Shown: positions 36,209 through 45,226 of the stretch, one piece after another
Layout: each line of letters opens with the position of its first letter
How positions within the stretch are numbered: position 1 is the first letter of the stretch
Assembly (NCBI GenBank): GCA_965657795.1
Contig: CBFHQJ010000004.1
Location: forward strand, 1 to 64,000
DNA length: 64,000 bases
Source: SW10 sp965657795
GTDB lineage: Bacteria; Verrucomicrobiota; Verrucomicrobiia; Verrucomicrobiales; Akkermansiaceae
Direction: 5' to 3'
Notes under the pieces: model-generated
What the model saw: the letters and a program-made list of their open reading frames with translations, nothing else
What the model was told of the DNA's origin: nothing
Database searches by the model: none
Position numbers and translations under genes: made by a program

Positions 36209-39200
36209 ATGGAAAAGATGAGATCTGCAATGCTTGTGATTGGGATGATGTTTGTCGCGATCCAGACTCCGGTTGTGGCGGTGGTCTTTGGCAAAAGGCC
36301 CGTCAAATTATTCCTGCTGGGCGGGCAGTCGAACATGGATGGCTGTGGCCGGGGCGAAGAGCTCCCGGGGATGTTCCGCTCTCATCCGAAAAATGTCGTC
36401 ACCTGGGACAATCAGAAAAAGATCTGGGTCGAGCTGACGAAAGATTCAATGGCGACGGCCCGGCGCCAGCAATTCGGACCAGAGATGGCATTCGCCCATC
36501 GTCTGGCCAAGACCTATCCCAATCACACCATCGCCATCTCCAAGACGTCGGCGGGAGGAACCAAGCTTCATACCCAATGGACTCCCGGGAGGGGAATGTA
36601 TCAACGGTTCATTCGCAACTTCCGTAATGCGACGACAAATCTCGAAGAAGCCGGCCTCACTTACGAAGTGGCCGGAATGCTCTGGATGCAGGGGGAATCG
36701 GATTCCGAAACAGTGGAGATGGCTGAAGCTTATGAAACGAATCTAAAACTCCTCGTCGCCGATGTGCGGAAGCAAACCGGGAACGCCAAGCTTCCTTTTG
36801 TCATGGGGCGGATCTCTTCGAGCCTTTTGAAAAAAACTCCCTGGAATTTTGATAAAGCTGCCACGGTGCAGGAGGCACAGGAGGCGGTCGCGGCCGATGA
36901 TGATCATGTTTATATCATCAACACGGATCGACTCAGCACGCGAAAGGACAATACGCATTTTGACACCAAGGCGCAGCTCACACTGGGCGGGCAGATGGCT
37001 GGAATCATGATCCGGGTATTGGCAAACGAAGCCAGACTTCCCAGAAGGGCCGACTATATTCGTCCCGAAATAAACGGACCGGTTCTCGATCCTGTCGAAG
37101 CAATTAGTAAGATGCATGTCGCCGATGGCTTTCAACTCAATCTCTTTGCAGCGGAGCCGCAGGTCATCAATCCGGTGGTGATGCGCTTTGATCATCTTGG
37201 TCGTCTCTGGGTGGTTGAGATGGTGGGCTACATGAATGACCTTAAAGGTGCCAAAGAGCTCGAGAAGGTCGGAAGGATCAGCATATTGGAGGATACGAAC
37301 GGGGATGGCAAAATGGACAAGTCCAAGGTTTTCCTTGATGGTCTGGTCGAGCCCCGGGCGATCGCTTTTCACAAGAACGGCATTTTGTGGGCGGATTATC
37401 AGAAGCTCTATCACACCGTGGTCGGAGAGGATGACGAAGCCGTTGAAACGGTCGTTGTTGATGAAGGATACTCGACCGGACACAGTGTGGAGCACAAACC
37501 AAATGGCTTGGTTCGCGCCGTCGATAACTGGTATTACAACGCCAAGAACAATTACCGTTACAAAGAGGTAGACGGTAAGTGGCTCATCGAACGAACCGAG
37601 TTTCGCGGCCAGTTTGGAATGTCCACCGACAATCATGGACGGCTTTATCACGGCCAGCAAAACACGCTGATGAGGGCGGAAATTTTTAGTCCCAACTTCT
37701 TTTTAAGAAACGCCAATTTGAATTTGAGGATGTCGCAGCTTGCGACGGAGTACAATCGGATCCAGCCGAATTGTTTTAATATCAAGGCCTGTGAGCAAGC
37801 GGTCTTTCCGGTAAGGCGTTCCCGCGATATCAGGGATGGTTATCATTATGCGGTTGATTGCGACATTGATGAAGATGGCTTTGCCTTTCGATGCACCGCG
37901 GCATGCGGCCATTTCTACTATCGTGGAAATCAGTTTGGTGAAGGCGTAAATGCCTTTGTGGCCGACCCCGGGATGCATTTCGTCAAAGCCATGAAGATCC
38001 GGAGGGAAGAGGGAATTCCTTTTGGGAGGAACGTCTATGACGATCAGGAAATCCTCGCCAGTCCGGATACGCGCTTCCGCCCCGTCGATCTTCAGTCGGC
38101 CCCGGATGGCTCCCTTTATATCGCCGACATGTATCACGGGATTAACCAGCATCGCTTTTTCATGAGCTCGCCCCTGCGGGCCTTCATTGAAAAACACGGT
38201 TTGGAAATACCTCCGGATCTTGGTCGAATTTACCGGCTCTCCTCCAAAGACAAAAAGCCGGCAGAATGGAAGGCCTTCACCAATCCAAGTGCCACCGAAT
38301 TAGCTGAGGCTCTGGCCAGTGAGAATCCATGGATGCGGGACACTGCGCAGCGTATTCTTGTCGATCGCAATCCCCCGGGAGCCAGAGAGGCAATTAAAGA
38401 AATTCTTCAGAAGAGCACCTCTACTTTAGGGAAGATCCATGCTCTGTGGACGCTTGAAGGAATCGGGCAGCTTTCCGAAGAACATGTTGTCCGGGCTTTG
38501 TCGGAGAAGGACGGTGACCTTGCAATGCATGCCGCCCGGCTTTCGTGGCGTCTTGGCAATTCCAGCGCCTTAATGCGAGCCTTGATCGATGCGACTCCGG
38601 AATCTTTCGACGGATCGTCCTACTATCTTTTCCAACGACTCGCAAATTTCAGCCAGGATGAAGCGCAGGAATTCCTGACGAAGGCTTATCTGAAATGGGC
38701 CGATAAACCCTTTCTGGCTCCAACTCTCCTGAGTGGCTCCGGGGATCAACTTGAATCATGGATTTCCAAAATTCCCGACTCCAGGAAACAGGAGAATATC
38801 CTTCAGGCATACGAGCGAAGCAAAAAAGTGAACCGTGACTTGCCGCCGGAATTGCAGGACAAGTATTTAAAGAGCTATCACCGCGGAAAAAAGATCTACC
38901 TCGTGAATTGCTTTTCCTGTCACGGGAAAGATGGCCGGGGTTTGCTCGATATGGGACCACCCTTGGCAAAGTCCGATTGGGTGTCCGGCGATGCGAATGT
39001 CATCACAAAGATCATCTTGAAGGGCATGCAGGGCCCGATCGAAGTGTCGGGGAAAAAGTATCAACCCAAGATTCCGATGTTGGCCTTTGAAGCAATGATG
39101 ACGGATGAACAGATCGCCGATGTCAGCACCTACATTCGGAATAGCTGGGGCAATAAAGCGTCGCCGGTAGATGAAAAATCAGTAAGCCGTCTTAGAGGGG

Positions 39201-39247
39201 AGAGTTCAGAAAGAAAGACCCACTATCAGGAGTCGGATTTTCGATGA
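36209..39247 (+). CDS. Fusion: SGNH acetylesterase, PVC propeller, helical repeats and c-haem domain
   Basis: A protein of about 1012 residues. After a leader (MEKMRSAMLVIGMMFVAIQT), residues about 35-290 form an SGNH esterase (LFLLGGQSNMDGCG for the serine, MLWMQGESDSETV, TRKDNTHFDTKAQ for Asp/His). Next, about 300-670, is a PVC-type propeller (FQLNLFAAEPQVINPV, ILEDTNGDGKMDKSKV, IADMYHGINQHR). Residues about 690-890 are helical, HEAT-like. The C-terminal 110 residues form a cytochrome domain with CFSCHGKDGRG and a late PMLAFE segment. Propeller-HEAT-haem is a known PVC arrangement; the esterase in front makes it unusual. Starts at 36134 and 36179 are possible; 36209 gives the best signal peptide. 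Confidence 0.83.
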   Translation: MEKMRSAMLVIGMMFVAIQTPVVAVVFGKRPVKLFLLGGQSNMDGCGRGEELPGMFRSHPKNVVTWDNQKKIWVELTKDSMATARRQQFGPEMAFAHRLAKTYPNHTIAISKTSAGGTKLHTQWTPGRGMYQRFIRNFRNATTNLEEAGLTYEVAGMLWMQGESDSETVEMAEAYETNLKLLVADVRKQTGNAKLPFVMGRISSSLLKKTPWNFDKAATVQEAQEAVAADDDHVYIINTDRLSTRKDNTHFDTKAQLTLGGQMAGIMIRVLANEARLPRRADYIRPEINGPVLDPVEAISKMHVADGFQLNLFAAEPQVINPVVMRFDHLGRLWVVEMVGYMNDLKGAKELEKVGRISILEDTNGDGKMDKSKVFLDGLVEPRAIAFHKNGILWADYQKLYHTVVGEDDEAVETVVVDEGYSTGHSVEHKPNGLVRAVDNWYYNAKNNYRYKEVDGKWLIERTEFRGQFGMSTDNHGRLYHGQQNTLMRAEIFSPNFFLRNANLNLRMSQLATEYNRIQPNCFNIKACEQAVFPVRRSRDIRDGYHYAVDCDIDEDGFAFRCTAACGHFYYRGNQFGEGVNAFVADPGMHFVKAMKIRREEGIPFGRNVYDDQEILASPDTRFRPVDLQSAPDGSLYIADMYHGINQHRFFMSSPLRAFIEKHGLEIPPDLGRIYRLSSKDKKPAEWKAFTNPSATELAEALASENPWMRDTAQRILVDRNPPGAREAIKEILQKSTSTLGKIHALWTLEGIGQLSEEHVVRALSEKDGDLAMHAARLSWRLGNSSALMRALIDATPESFDGSSYYLFQRLANFSQDEAQEFLTKAYLKWADKPFLAPTLLSGSGDQLESWISKIPDSRKQENILQAYERSKKVNRDLPPELQDKYLKSYHRGKKIYLVNCFSCHGKDGRGLLDMGPPLAKSDWVSGDANVITKIILKGMQGPIEVSGKKYQPKIPMLAFEAMMTDEQIADVSTYIRNSWGNKASPVDEKSVSRLRGESSERKTHYQESDFR

Positions 39248-39268
39248 GCAATTGAGTTCAAGAGGGCA

Positions 39269-40648
39269 TCATTTCTTCTCCAGCTTGACTTGATTCTGAA
39301 ACAGCTCGAGGTCGGGATCGTTAACCTCCTTCATCCAATTCCACAGGTCCTTGGTCATGGCGCTGACTCGACCGGCATGTCCGCTGCCGGGTTCATCAAG
39401 CAAGTTCTCTAGGCAATCGGGGTCCTCTTTGAGGTTGTAGAGTTCCTCGCGGGTGCGATGGAGGTAGAAATCGGCGCGGGCGCGAATCTTAGGATCGTTG
39501 GCGTTCTTCATCGCCTTGAAGGTGAGGCCGCTCATCGACTCGTTGCGGAACTGGGTCTTGCCATCCGACCAGCCGTTCCAGATGTAAAGGTAGTCACCGT
39601 CATTGACGGCGCGCATCGGTAGGTGCTTCCGGGAATAGGGTCGCTCATGGAAGGTGAATACCCGCTCGCGGCCGGCTTGTTCGGCGCCCTTTATCAGAGG
39701 AAGCAGCGAAAGTCCGTTGGCGCCCTCCAGATTCTCGACACCGGCGGCGGCAAGGAAGGTCGGAGCGACGTCGATCGTGCTGACGAAATTTTTCCGATCG
39801 ACCGCGCCTGATTTGATGTGGCCGGGCCAGCGCAGGATGAAGGGCGTGATGTTCGATGCGAGGTAGCAATTCGTCTTCGCGTAAGGCAGAGGCATGCCGT
39901 GGTCACTCAGGAAGAGAACCAAGGTGTTGTCGAATTCCCCGCTCTTCTTTAACTCATCGAGAACCGCACCTACGACTAGGTCGGCACGAGCGACGGATTG
40001 GAAATAAGTCGCCAATTCGGTGCGGATGTCGGGAAGGTCCGGAAGGAAGCCCGGCACGGGCACTTGCTTGGGATCGATCTCCCGTGGGAAGGGGATCTTT
40101 TTGAAGGCATCGCCTTTTGCTCCGGCAAAGGGGCGGTGTGGGTCGGCCGCGTTGGCCATGATGAAAAATGGTTTGTCGGCGTCATTGGCTTCCTTGATGG
40201 CCGTCCGGACGGCCACGGTATAGGCTTCGGCGCTGCGACCCCCGCCGAGATCTTTCTGTTTATCGATGCGGTGGAAGGCTTCGTGGCGTGAAGGAACGAC
40301 GTGGATTTCCTTGCCAATGAGGCTGTTGTAGTAGCCGGCTTTTTTGAGAGTCTCGGGCAGGCTGGGGACGTCGGACTTGATCTTGTCGAATCCGAGCGCG
40401 CCGCTGGCTTGCGGATAGCGGCCGGTCATCAGGACGGCGCGGCAGGGCATGCAGATGGCGACGTTGACGAAGCCGCGGTCAAAGCGGATGCCTTCGGAGG
40501 CAAGTCGGTCGATGTTTGGAGTGATGTTCTTTATCGGGCAACCGTAGGCGCCAACCGAGTCACGGTTCATGTCATCGACGGTGATGAGTAAAAGGTTGGG
40601 CTTTGCGGCGAGGGAGCTGAGGCAGGCGAGGAAGAGCAGAAGGCGCAT
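39269..40648 (-). CDS. Exported type I sulfatase (iduronate-2-sulfatase-like)
   Basis: A 459-residue sulfatase. The signal peptide is MRLLLFLACLSSLAAK, directly followed by LLLITVDDMNRDSVGAYG (calcium-binding aspartates). The formylglycine motif is CMPCR followed by LMTGRYP, with a second cysteine inside the motif. VLFLSDHGMPLP provides the late Asp-His pair. The overall plan (DDMNRDSVG opening, CMPSR-like motif, length) resembles iduronate-2-sulfatase-type enzymes. A longer frame reaches 40699, but the ATG at 40648 begins a clean signal peptide. It converges with the fusion esterase gene, so it shares the locus but not the transcript. Confidence 0.88.
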   Translation of the reverse strand: MRLLLFLACLSSLAAKPNLLLITVDDMNRDSVGAYGCPIKNITPNIDRLASEGIRFDRGFVNVAICMPCRAVLMTGRYPQASGALGFDKIKSDVPSLPETLKKAGYYNSLIGKEIHVVPSRHEAFHRIDKQKDLGGGRSAEAYTVAVRTAIKEANDADKPFFIMANAADPHRPFAGAKGDAFKKIPFPREIDPKQVPVPGFLPDLPDIRTELATYFQSVARADLVVGAVLDELKKSGEFDNTLVLFLSDHGMPLPYAKTNCYLASNITPFILRWPGHIKSGAVDRKNFVSTIDVAPTFLAAAGVENLEGANGLSLLPLIKGAEQAGRERVFTFHERPYSRKHLPMRAVNDGDYLYIWNGWSDGKTQFRNESMSGLTFKAMKNANDPKIRARADFYLHRTREELYNLKEDPDCLENLLDEPGSGHAGRVSAMTKDLWNWMKEVNDPDLELFQNQVKLEKK

Positions 40649-40811
40649 GAGTTTGGGGCGGTTGGATGGCATTAGAATCAGTGCACGACCGCGATGCAAC
40701 AGCCGAATCCCACTGGAAGTGTGATCACGACCGGCTCTCGCGAGTTCATGGTCGCTTCAAGCGAGGAGGTCATTGACCATGCCTGGATTGAGCTGAGAGG
40801 TTCTACAAAGT

Positions 40812-40845
40812 ACAAAAAAAAGGCCGCTCCGGAGAGCGACCTTTT
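40812..40845 (-). terminator. Rho-independent terminator after the thioredoxin gene
   Basis: On the minus strand, bases 40843-40835 pair with 40828-40820 (8 pairs with one mismatch, 6-base loop CTCCGG) followed by a T-run (A-tract at 40813-40821 on the plus strand). It lies 25 bases after the thioredoxin-family stop codon. Confidence 0.8.
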
Positions 40846-40868
40846 GGAGATTGTCTAAAACCGGGTCG

Positions 40869-41555
40869 TTAGAATTTGCCCAGTGCTTCTTTGGCGGACT
40901 GGATGCCTTTTTGAAGTTCGGCGAACTTTTTGGTGTTTTCCTCGTTGCGCTGGGGCTTGGTGGCAAGCCAGTCCTTGAGGTCCTTCTCGGCATCTGTCAC
41001 GGCCTGGATGGCGGCCTTGTAGGCGTCAGCCTTCTTGGGGTTGGCTTTGACAAAGGCTTCGATGTTCGAAGGGCTGAGGCGAACGGCGGCCTTGAATTCG
41101 GCAATGAATGATTCCGGAGTCTTGTCCTTTCCGGCGCCGAGCTGGCCGATCTTGGTTTCGCCATCACTGTCGAGAATGAGGTAAGTCGGGTAGCCTCTTA
41201 CTCCGAACTTCTCCTTAAGCTTTGTGTTCCGGTCGACATACTTCTCGGGAACGATGCTCTTGTCCTTCGGAAAATCGAGGGTCACAAGAAGGACGTTTTC
41301 CGAGGCGTATTTTTTCCAGTCATCTTCGGCGAAGACATTCTTGTCCATCAATTTGCACCATCCACACCAGTCGGATCCGGTGAAATTGAGCATGAGGGGA
41401 AGCTTCTTTTCTTCCGCGATTTTTTTGGCGGCGTCAAAATCCATGGTCCACTGGCCGAGCTTGGCCCCATCAGTTTGGACAGTGTCTTCGGCGTGGGCGG
41501 TCAGCGAAAGAGCTCCGGTAAAAAGGATGCTCAAGGTGATGTTACGTAATTTCAT
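40869..41555 (-). CDS. Exported thioredoxin-family protein
   Basis: A 228-residue periplasmic thioredoxin-like protein. A signal peptide (MKLRNITLSILFTGALSLTA) precedes a thioredoxin fold with the redox motif WCGWCKLMD near residue 63 and the cis-proline loop GVRGYPTYLILDSDG. A lysine-rich helical C-terminal extension (about 150-228) follows the fold. The motif and the family context suggest thiol reduction or folding of exported cysteine-containing proteins, possibly including the many CxxCH apocytochromes here (inference). A terminator follows directly, and a promoter must lie in the 270 bases before it; it appears to be a single-gene unit. Confidence 0.87.
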   Translation of the reverse strand: MKLRNITLSILFTGALSLTAHAEDTVQTDGAKLGQWTMDFDAAKKIAEEKKLPLMLNFTGSDWCGWCKLMDKNVFAEDDWKKYASENVLLVTLDFPKDKSIVPEKYVDRNTKLKEKFGVRGYPTYLILDSDGETKIGQLGAGKDKTPESFIAEFKAAVRLSPSNIEAFVKANPKKADAYKAAIQAVTDAEKDLKDWLATKPQRNEENTKKFAELQKGIQSAKEALGKF

Positions 41556-41824
41556 TTTGTCGTTTTGGTTAAGGTGGCAGGCATGTCAGGACGGCTTGAT
41601 TGATCAAAGTCCTTTTGTAGATGCTGCCTGTCTTGCATGGCAAAGGAAACGTATCCGGGACGATCATTTGTTCGGGAAATTCGATGAATTTCGCAAAATG
41701 GTGATTACTGGCCAGACGGCTTCCCCGGGTCGGATTTTGAGGTCATGGAAGTCGGAGACTCTTTGTGAGTAAGGGAAATGAGTGTCTCCCAAGGCTTTCT
41801 GTAACCAAACTCGAGGACATTCAG

Positions 41825-42331
41825 TCAGGCCCAAAACTCCCAATAGAGCTCCACTCGCTGCTTGCTTACAATAAAATCGAGTATCGTTTCGCGAGGATCG
41901 CTTGAGCCGTCATCAACTTCGTCACTCAATAAATTCTCCTCACACATCGCCATCACCGCGACGGTATCAAGACAATCGAGGATTTTGTTTCCCATTTTGC
42001 GATCAACTGATTCCCCCAAGGTGAATTTGAAACCACGTGGGTCCGCATAGTAAGGAACAACCGGAACCAGTGCATTCACTTTGCCTAATATGACCAAGCT
42101 CATTTGCGTATTGAATCCTTCCGTCACCTCCGAAAGACTTCCCTTTGGAATCAAATAGATTCGATGATGTTGATCATCGTCCAACCAACCGCAGACTGAA
42201 AAGTGGTCGGCGGTCTTGGATCCCAATTCCCGCGCCAATGATTCAACCATCTCCAATTCGTCGCCGGCATCGGCTACGAGCCAGCCGTCTTTGCGGAGTT
42301 CAGCTTGAAAGTCAATTTCACCCAGTTTCAA
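41825..42331 (-). CDS. Hypothetical protein, unrecognised
   Basis: A 168-residue protein I do not recognise. It has no signal peptide or membrane segment and begins MKLGEIDFQAELRKDGW. It is acidic, with alternating predicted beta and helix, four scattered cysteines and several Trp/Tyr near the end (VELYWEFWA). Base composition looks more A/T-rich than its neighbours. The gene stands alone between the thioredoxin gene and the Gfo/Idh/MocA gene, and its frame is long for chance. It is probably cytoplasmic and possibly acquired. Confidence 0.6.
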   Translation of the reverse strand: MKLGEIDFQAELRKDGWLVADAGDELEMVESLARELGSKTADHFSVCGWLDDDQHHRIYLIPKGSLSEVTEGFNTQMSLVILGKVNALVPVVPYYADPRGFKFTLGESVDRKMGNKILDCLDTVAVMAMCEENLLSDEVDDGSSDPRETILDFIVSKQRVELYWEFWA

Positions 42332-42524
42332 AACAAGAAGTCGTTACAGATTTAAGCGTATCAGCTTTCGTTGCCACAAGTTGCGAGGTTCAGAGCGTTG
42401 GTCATCCTGCATGAGGGTAGGTAGACAGGGCGCGTAGCAAAGGATTATGTATGTAAGTAATAGGGCCCGGGCACTATTAAAGAAGAATCGAGCCTACAAA
42501 GGCGTATTTAGTAGGAGAAATATT

Positions 42525-43784
42525 ATGAGTAACGAAGAACAGCGTCACGAGATTGAAAATGGTATGCAGAACGGTCTGTCCCGGCGAGGATTCCTGCACG
42601 GGCTCGGTGGTGCCGGAGCTTTCATGGGAATGAGCGGGATGGCATCGGCCGATGAAGCCCCGAAGGATGGCGACGGAAAGGTGATTCCGGGTTTCGAAAA
42701 GGAACAAGAGGATCTCAATGCCACGAAAGGATGGCGACCGGTTTCGGATCGCAAGGTGCGGGTGGGAATTGCGGGCTATGGGCTCTGCAAATTCGGAGCT
42801 GCCTTTTTCTATCAGAATCACCCTAACGTGGAGGTGGTCGCAGCCACGGATCTGGACCCGGCACGGTGCGCGGCTTTGGCGAAAGCAGTGGGAGCCAAGA
42901 AGACCTACCCTTCGTGTGAAGAGATGATGAAGGATAAGTCAATCGAGGCTATCTACATTGCGACCGATGCGCCCAGTCATGCCCGTCTTGCCATTACGGC
43001 GCTTGAACATGGCAAACACGTTTGCTCCGCCGTGCCTGCCGTTTTTGGATTTGAAGCAGAGGGAGAGGCGGAGGCTTTGTTCAATGCGGTTCGCAAGAGC
43101 GGCATGAAATACATGATGAACGAGACCTCCACTTATCACGCGGCCCTTTACGAAAAGCGGATTCAGCATCAGGCTGGAGCATTGGGAAAGATCCTCTACT
43201 CGGAAGGCGAGTATTGGCACGACGGGGTGGGCACGCTTGGCAGCTACAATCCGAAAACCGGCAAAATTGATCAATTTGGCTGGCGCCGCTCGGTCCCGCC
43301 GATGTGGTATCCTACTCATGCCACGGCCTATTACGTTTCGGTGACCGGTGGTCGCTTTACCGAAGTTTCCGGGATGGGAACCCGTAGCCTGTATCCCGAA
43401 TACCAGGATGGCGACAATCAGCATAAGAATCCTTTTGGCACTGAGATTGCCATGCTCAAGACCAGTGAAGGAGGGATCTCACGGATGGGAGTGAGTTGGG
43501 ATATGAAGAACGCCCACGGAGAGCAGGGGCGGGTCTATGGACAAAAGTCACATGATAAGAAGATCAATGGGAGCCGCCCTCCTTTACCACCCGGAGTGCA
43601 GGGCGGCGGGCACGGTGGTTCCCATGGTCAGCTTACCAATAATTTTATCGAGTCGATTCTGCTCGACCAAAACCCCATCGTGGATGTCGGCGATGCCTTG
43701 AATATGACGTTGGCAGGTGTCATCGCTCACAAATCAGCTTTGCAAGACGGAGCGTGGATGAAAATTCCACAGTATGATTTGTAG
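42525..43784 (+). CDS. Exported Gfo/Idh/MocA-family oxidoreductase
   Basis: A 419-residue NAD(P)-dependent oxidoreductase family member. The leader contains a twin-arginine-type motif (SRRGFLHGLGGAG), so it is probably exported folded with its cofactor. The Rossmann motif is VRVGIAGYGLCKFG, followed by VVAATDLDPARC and AIYIATDAPSHARLAI. The C-terminal alpha/beta domain is present (MKYMMNETSTYHAA). It probably oxidises or epimerises a sugar derivative. The ATG at 42525 has a TAGGAG ribosome-binding site 13 bases upstream, better than the longer frame from 42447. It converges on the DUF1501 gene with a 2-base gap between the stops. Confidence 0.87.
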   Translation: MSNEEQRHEIENGMQNGLSRRGFLHGLGGAGAFMGMSGMASADEAPKDGDGKVIPGFEKEQEDLNATKGWRPVSDRKVRVGIAGYGLCKFGAAFFYQNHPNVEVVAATDLDPARCAALAKAVGAKKTYPSCEEMMKDKSIEAIYIATDAPSHARLAITALEHGKHVCSAVPAVFGFEAEGEAEALFNAVRKSGMKYMMNETSTYHAALYEKRIQHQAGALGKILYSEGEYWHDGVGTLGSYNPKTGKIDQFGWRRSVPPMWYPTHATAYYVSVTGGRFTEVSGMGTRSLYPEYQDGDNQHKNPFGTEIAMLKTSEGGISRMGVSWDMKNAHGEQGRVYGQKSHDKKINGSRPPLPPGVQGGGHGGSHGQLTNNFIESILLDQNPIVDVGDALNMTLAGVIAHKSALQDGAWMKIPQYDL

Positions 43785-43786
43785 AT

Positions 43787-45178
43787 CTAGGCAATGATAC
43801 CCTGCTCCACATTTCCGGCGACGTCGGTGAGACGGAAGTCCCGGCCGGCGTAGTTATAAGTGAGGCGTTCGTGATCGAGACCGAGGAGGTGAAGCATGGT
43901 GGCGTGTAGGTCGTGCATGTGCAGCCGGTCGGTGACGGCGGTGTCGCCAACCTCGTCCGTCGCGCCGTGGGCGTATCCGGGTTTGGTGCCGCCTCCGGCA
44001 AGCCAGGTGGTGAAGCCGCGCGGGTTGTGGTCGCGCCCGTCCTTGCCTTGTGAAAAGGGGGTGCGGCCAAATTCGCTTCCCCACCAGACGAGGGTATCCT
44101 CGAGGAGTCCGCGTTGCTTGAGATCTTGCAGGAGTCCGGCGACGGGCTGGTCGGTGGCATGGGCGTGAACCTTATGCTTGGGCATGTTGGAATGCTGGTC
44201 CCAGCGTGGGTTAACCGACTCGTCCGAGTAGTTGACCTGAATGAATCGCACTCCGCGTTCCGCAAGTCGCCGGGCCATGAGGCACTGTCGACCGTAGTCA
44301 TCGGTCGCTTTTTCCCCGATACCATACATTGATTTTGTGGCTTCAGACTCTTCCGAAAGGTCGAGAATATCAGGCGCATTCATTTGCATGCGGAAGGCGA
44401 GGTCGAAGGATTCGATGGCGGCGTTGATGTTCTGATCGTTCTTGCTCTGCGCCTGCTGCCGGTTGAGTTGCTGGAGGAAGTCGAATTGCTTCGACTGGGA
44501 GTTGAGGGGAAGATGGGGGTTGTTGAGATTACGAATGGTGGCCTTCGAGGCGGGTAGTCCGGCTCGGCCAATGCAAGTGCCCTGATGAATGGCGGGGAGG
44601 AAGGCGTTCGAGTAATTGCGTGGTCCGCCTTTGCTGGCGGAGGGCATGATGGTGACGAAGCCGGGAAGGTTTTCGTTTTCGGTCCCGAGACCATAGGTCA
44701 CCCAGCTGCCCATGGAGGGACGAACGAGGTTGGTCGCTCCGGTGTGGAGGAAAAGAGTGGAAGGTCCGTGCGCCACTCCTTCGGTGTGCATGGAATGGAT
44801 GAAGCAGAGATCATCGACGTGTTTGGCGATGTGGGGAAAGAGGCTGCTGACCCAGCGACCGGATTGCCCGTATTGTTTGAAATCCCAGAGTGGTTTGAGA
44901 AGTTTACGCTGACTTTTTTTCCCGAAGGTCGTCTTGCGAACGCCAACAAAGTCGAAGGACTGGCCATCGCGCTTGATGAGCTCGGGCTTGTAGTCGAAGG
45001 AGTCGACATGGGAAGGGCCGCCGGCCATGAAGAGGAAGATGACGCGTTTGGCTTTTGCCGGAAGTACGGGGGCTTTCGGAGTTAAAGGATTGGAGGCACT
45101 CTGGCCGAGAAGCGAGGAGAGCGCGAGGGAGCCGAATCCACAGCTGGAGGACTTTAAAAGTTGGCGGCGGTTGAGCAT
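43787..45178 (-). CDS. DUF1501 family exported protein, intact
   Basis: A 463-residue DUF1501 protein with a Tat-like leader (NRRQLLKSSSCGFG). Family motifs: VIFLFMAGGPSHVDSFDYKP, FIHSMHTEGVAHGP, LEDTLVWWGSEFGRTP and DHNPRGFTTWLAGGG. The fold is sulfatase/alkaline-phosphatase-like, with no established reaction. It lies 48 bases downstream of the PSD1 gene on the same strand, the standard PVC two-gene operon. It provides the intact reference for the interrupted copy at 25864-27279, showing glutamine where that copy has TAG. Confidence 0.88.
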   Translation of the reverse strand: MLNRRQLLKSSSCGFGSLALSSLLGQSASNPLTPKAPVLPAKAKRVIFLFMAGGPSHVDSFDYKPELIKRDGQSFDFVGVRKTTFGKKSQRKLLKPLWDFKQYGQSGRWVSSLFPHIAKHVDDLCFIHSMHTEGVAHGPSTLFLHTGATNLVRPSMGSWVTYGLGTENENLPGFVTIMPSASKGGPRNYSNAFLPAIHQGTCIGRAGLPASKATIRNLNNPHLPLNSQSKQFDFLQQLNRQQAQSKNDQNINAAIESFDLAFRMQMNAPDILDLSEESEATKSMYGIGEKATDDYGRQCLMARRLAERGVRFIQVNYSDESVNPRWDQHSNMPKHKVHAHATDQPVAGLLQDLKQRGLLEDTLVWWGSEFGRTPFSQGKDGRDHNPRGFTTWLAGGGTKPGYAHGATDEVGDTAVTDRLHMHDLHATMLHLLGLDHERLTYNYAGRDFRLTDVAGNVEQGIIA

Positions 45179-45226
45179 GTGGGAAGCTGGGTTGGTGGAC
45201 TTGGACTAAAGTCCAAGCTCCGTAAT

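Noticed and set aside
41793..41828. TGTAAC-N17-AGTCAG on the plus strand
   Set aside because: The -10 lacks CGTC and no plus-strand gene follows.
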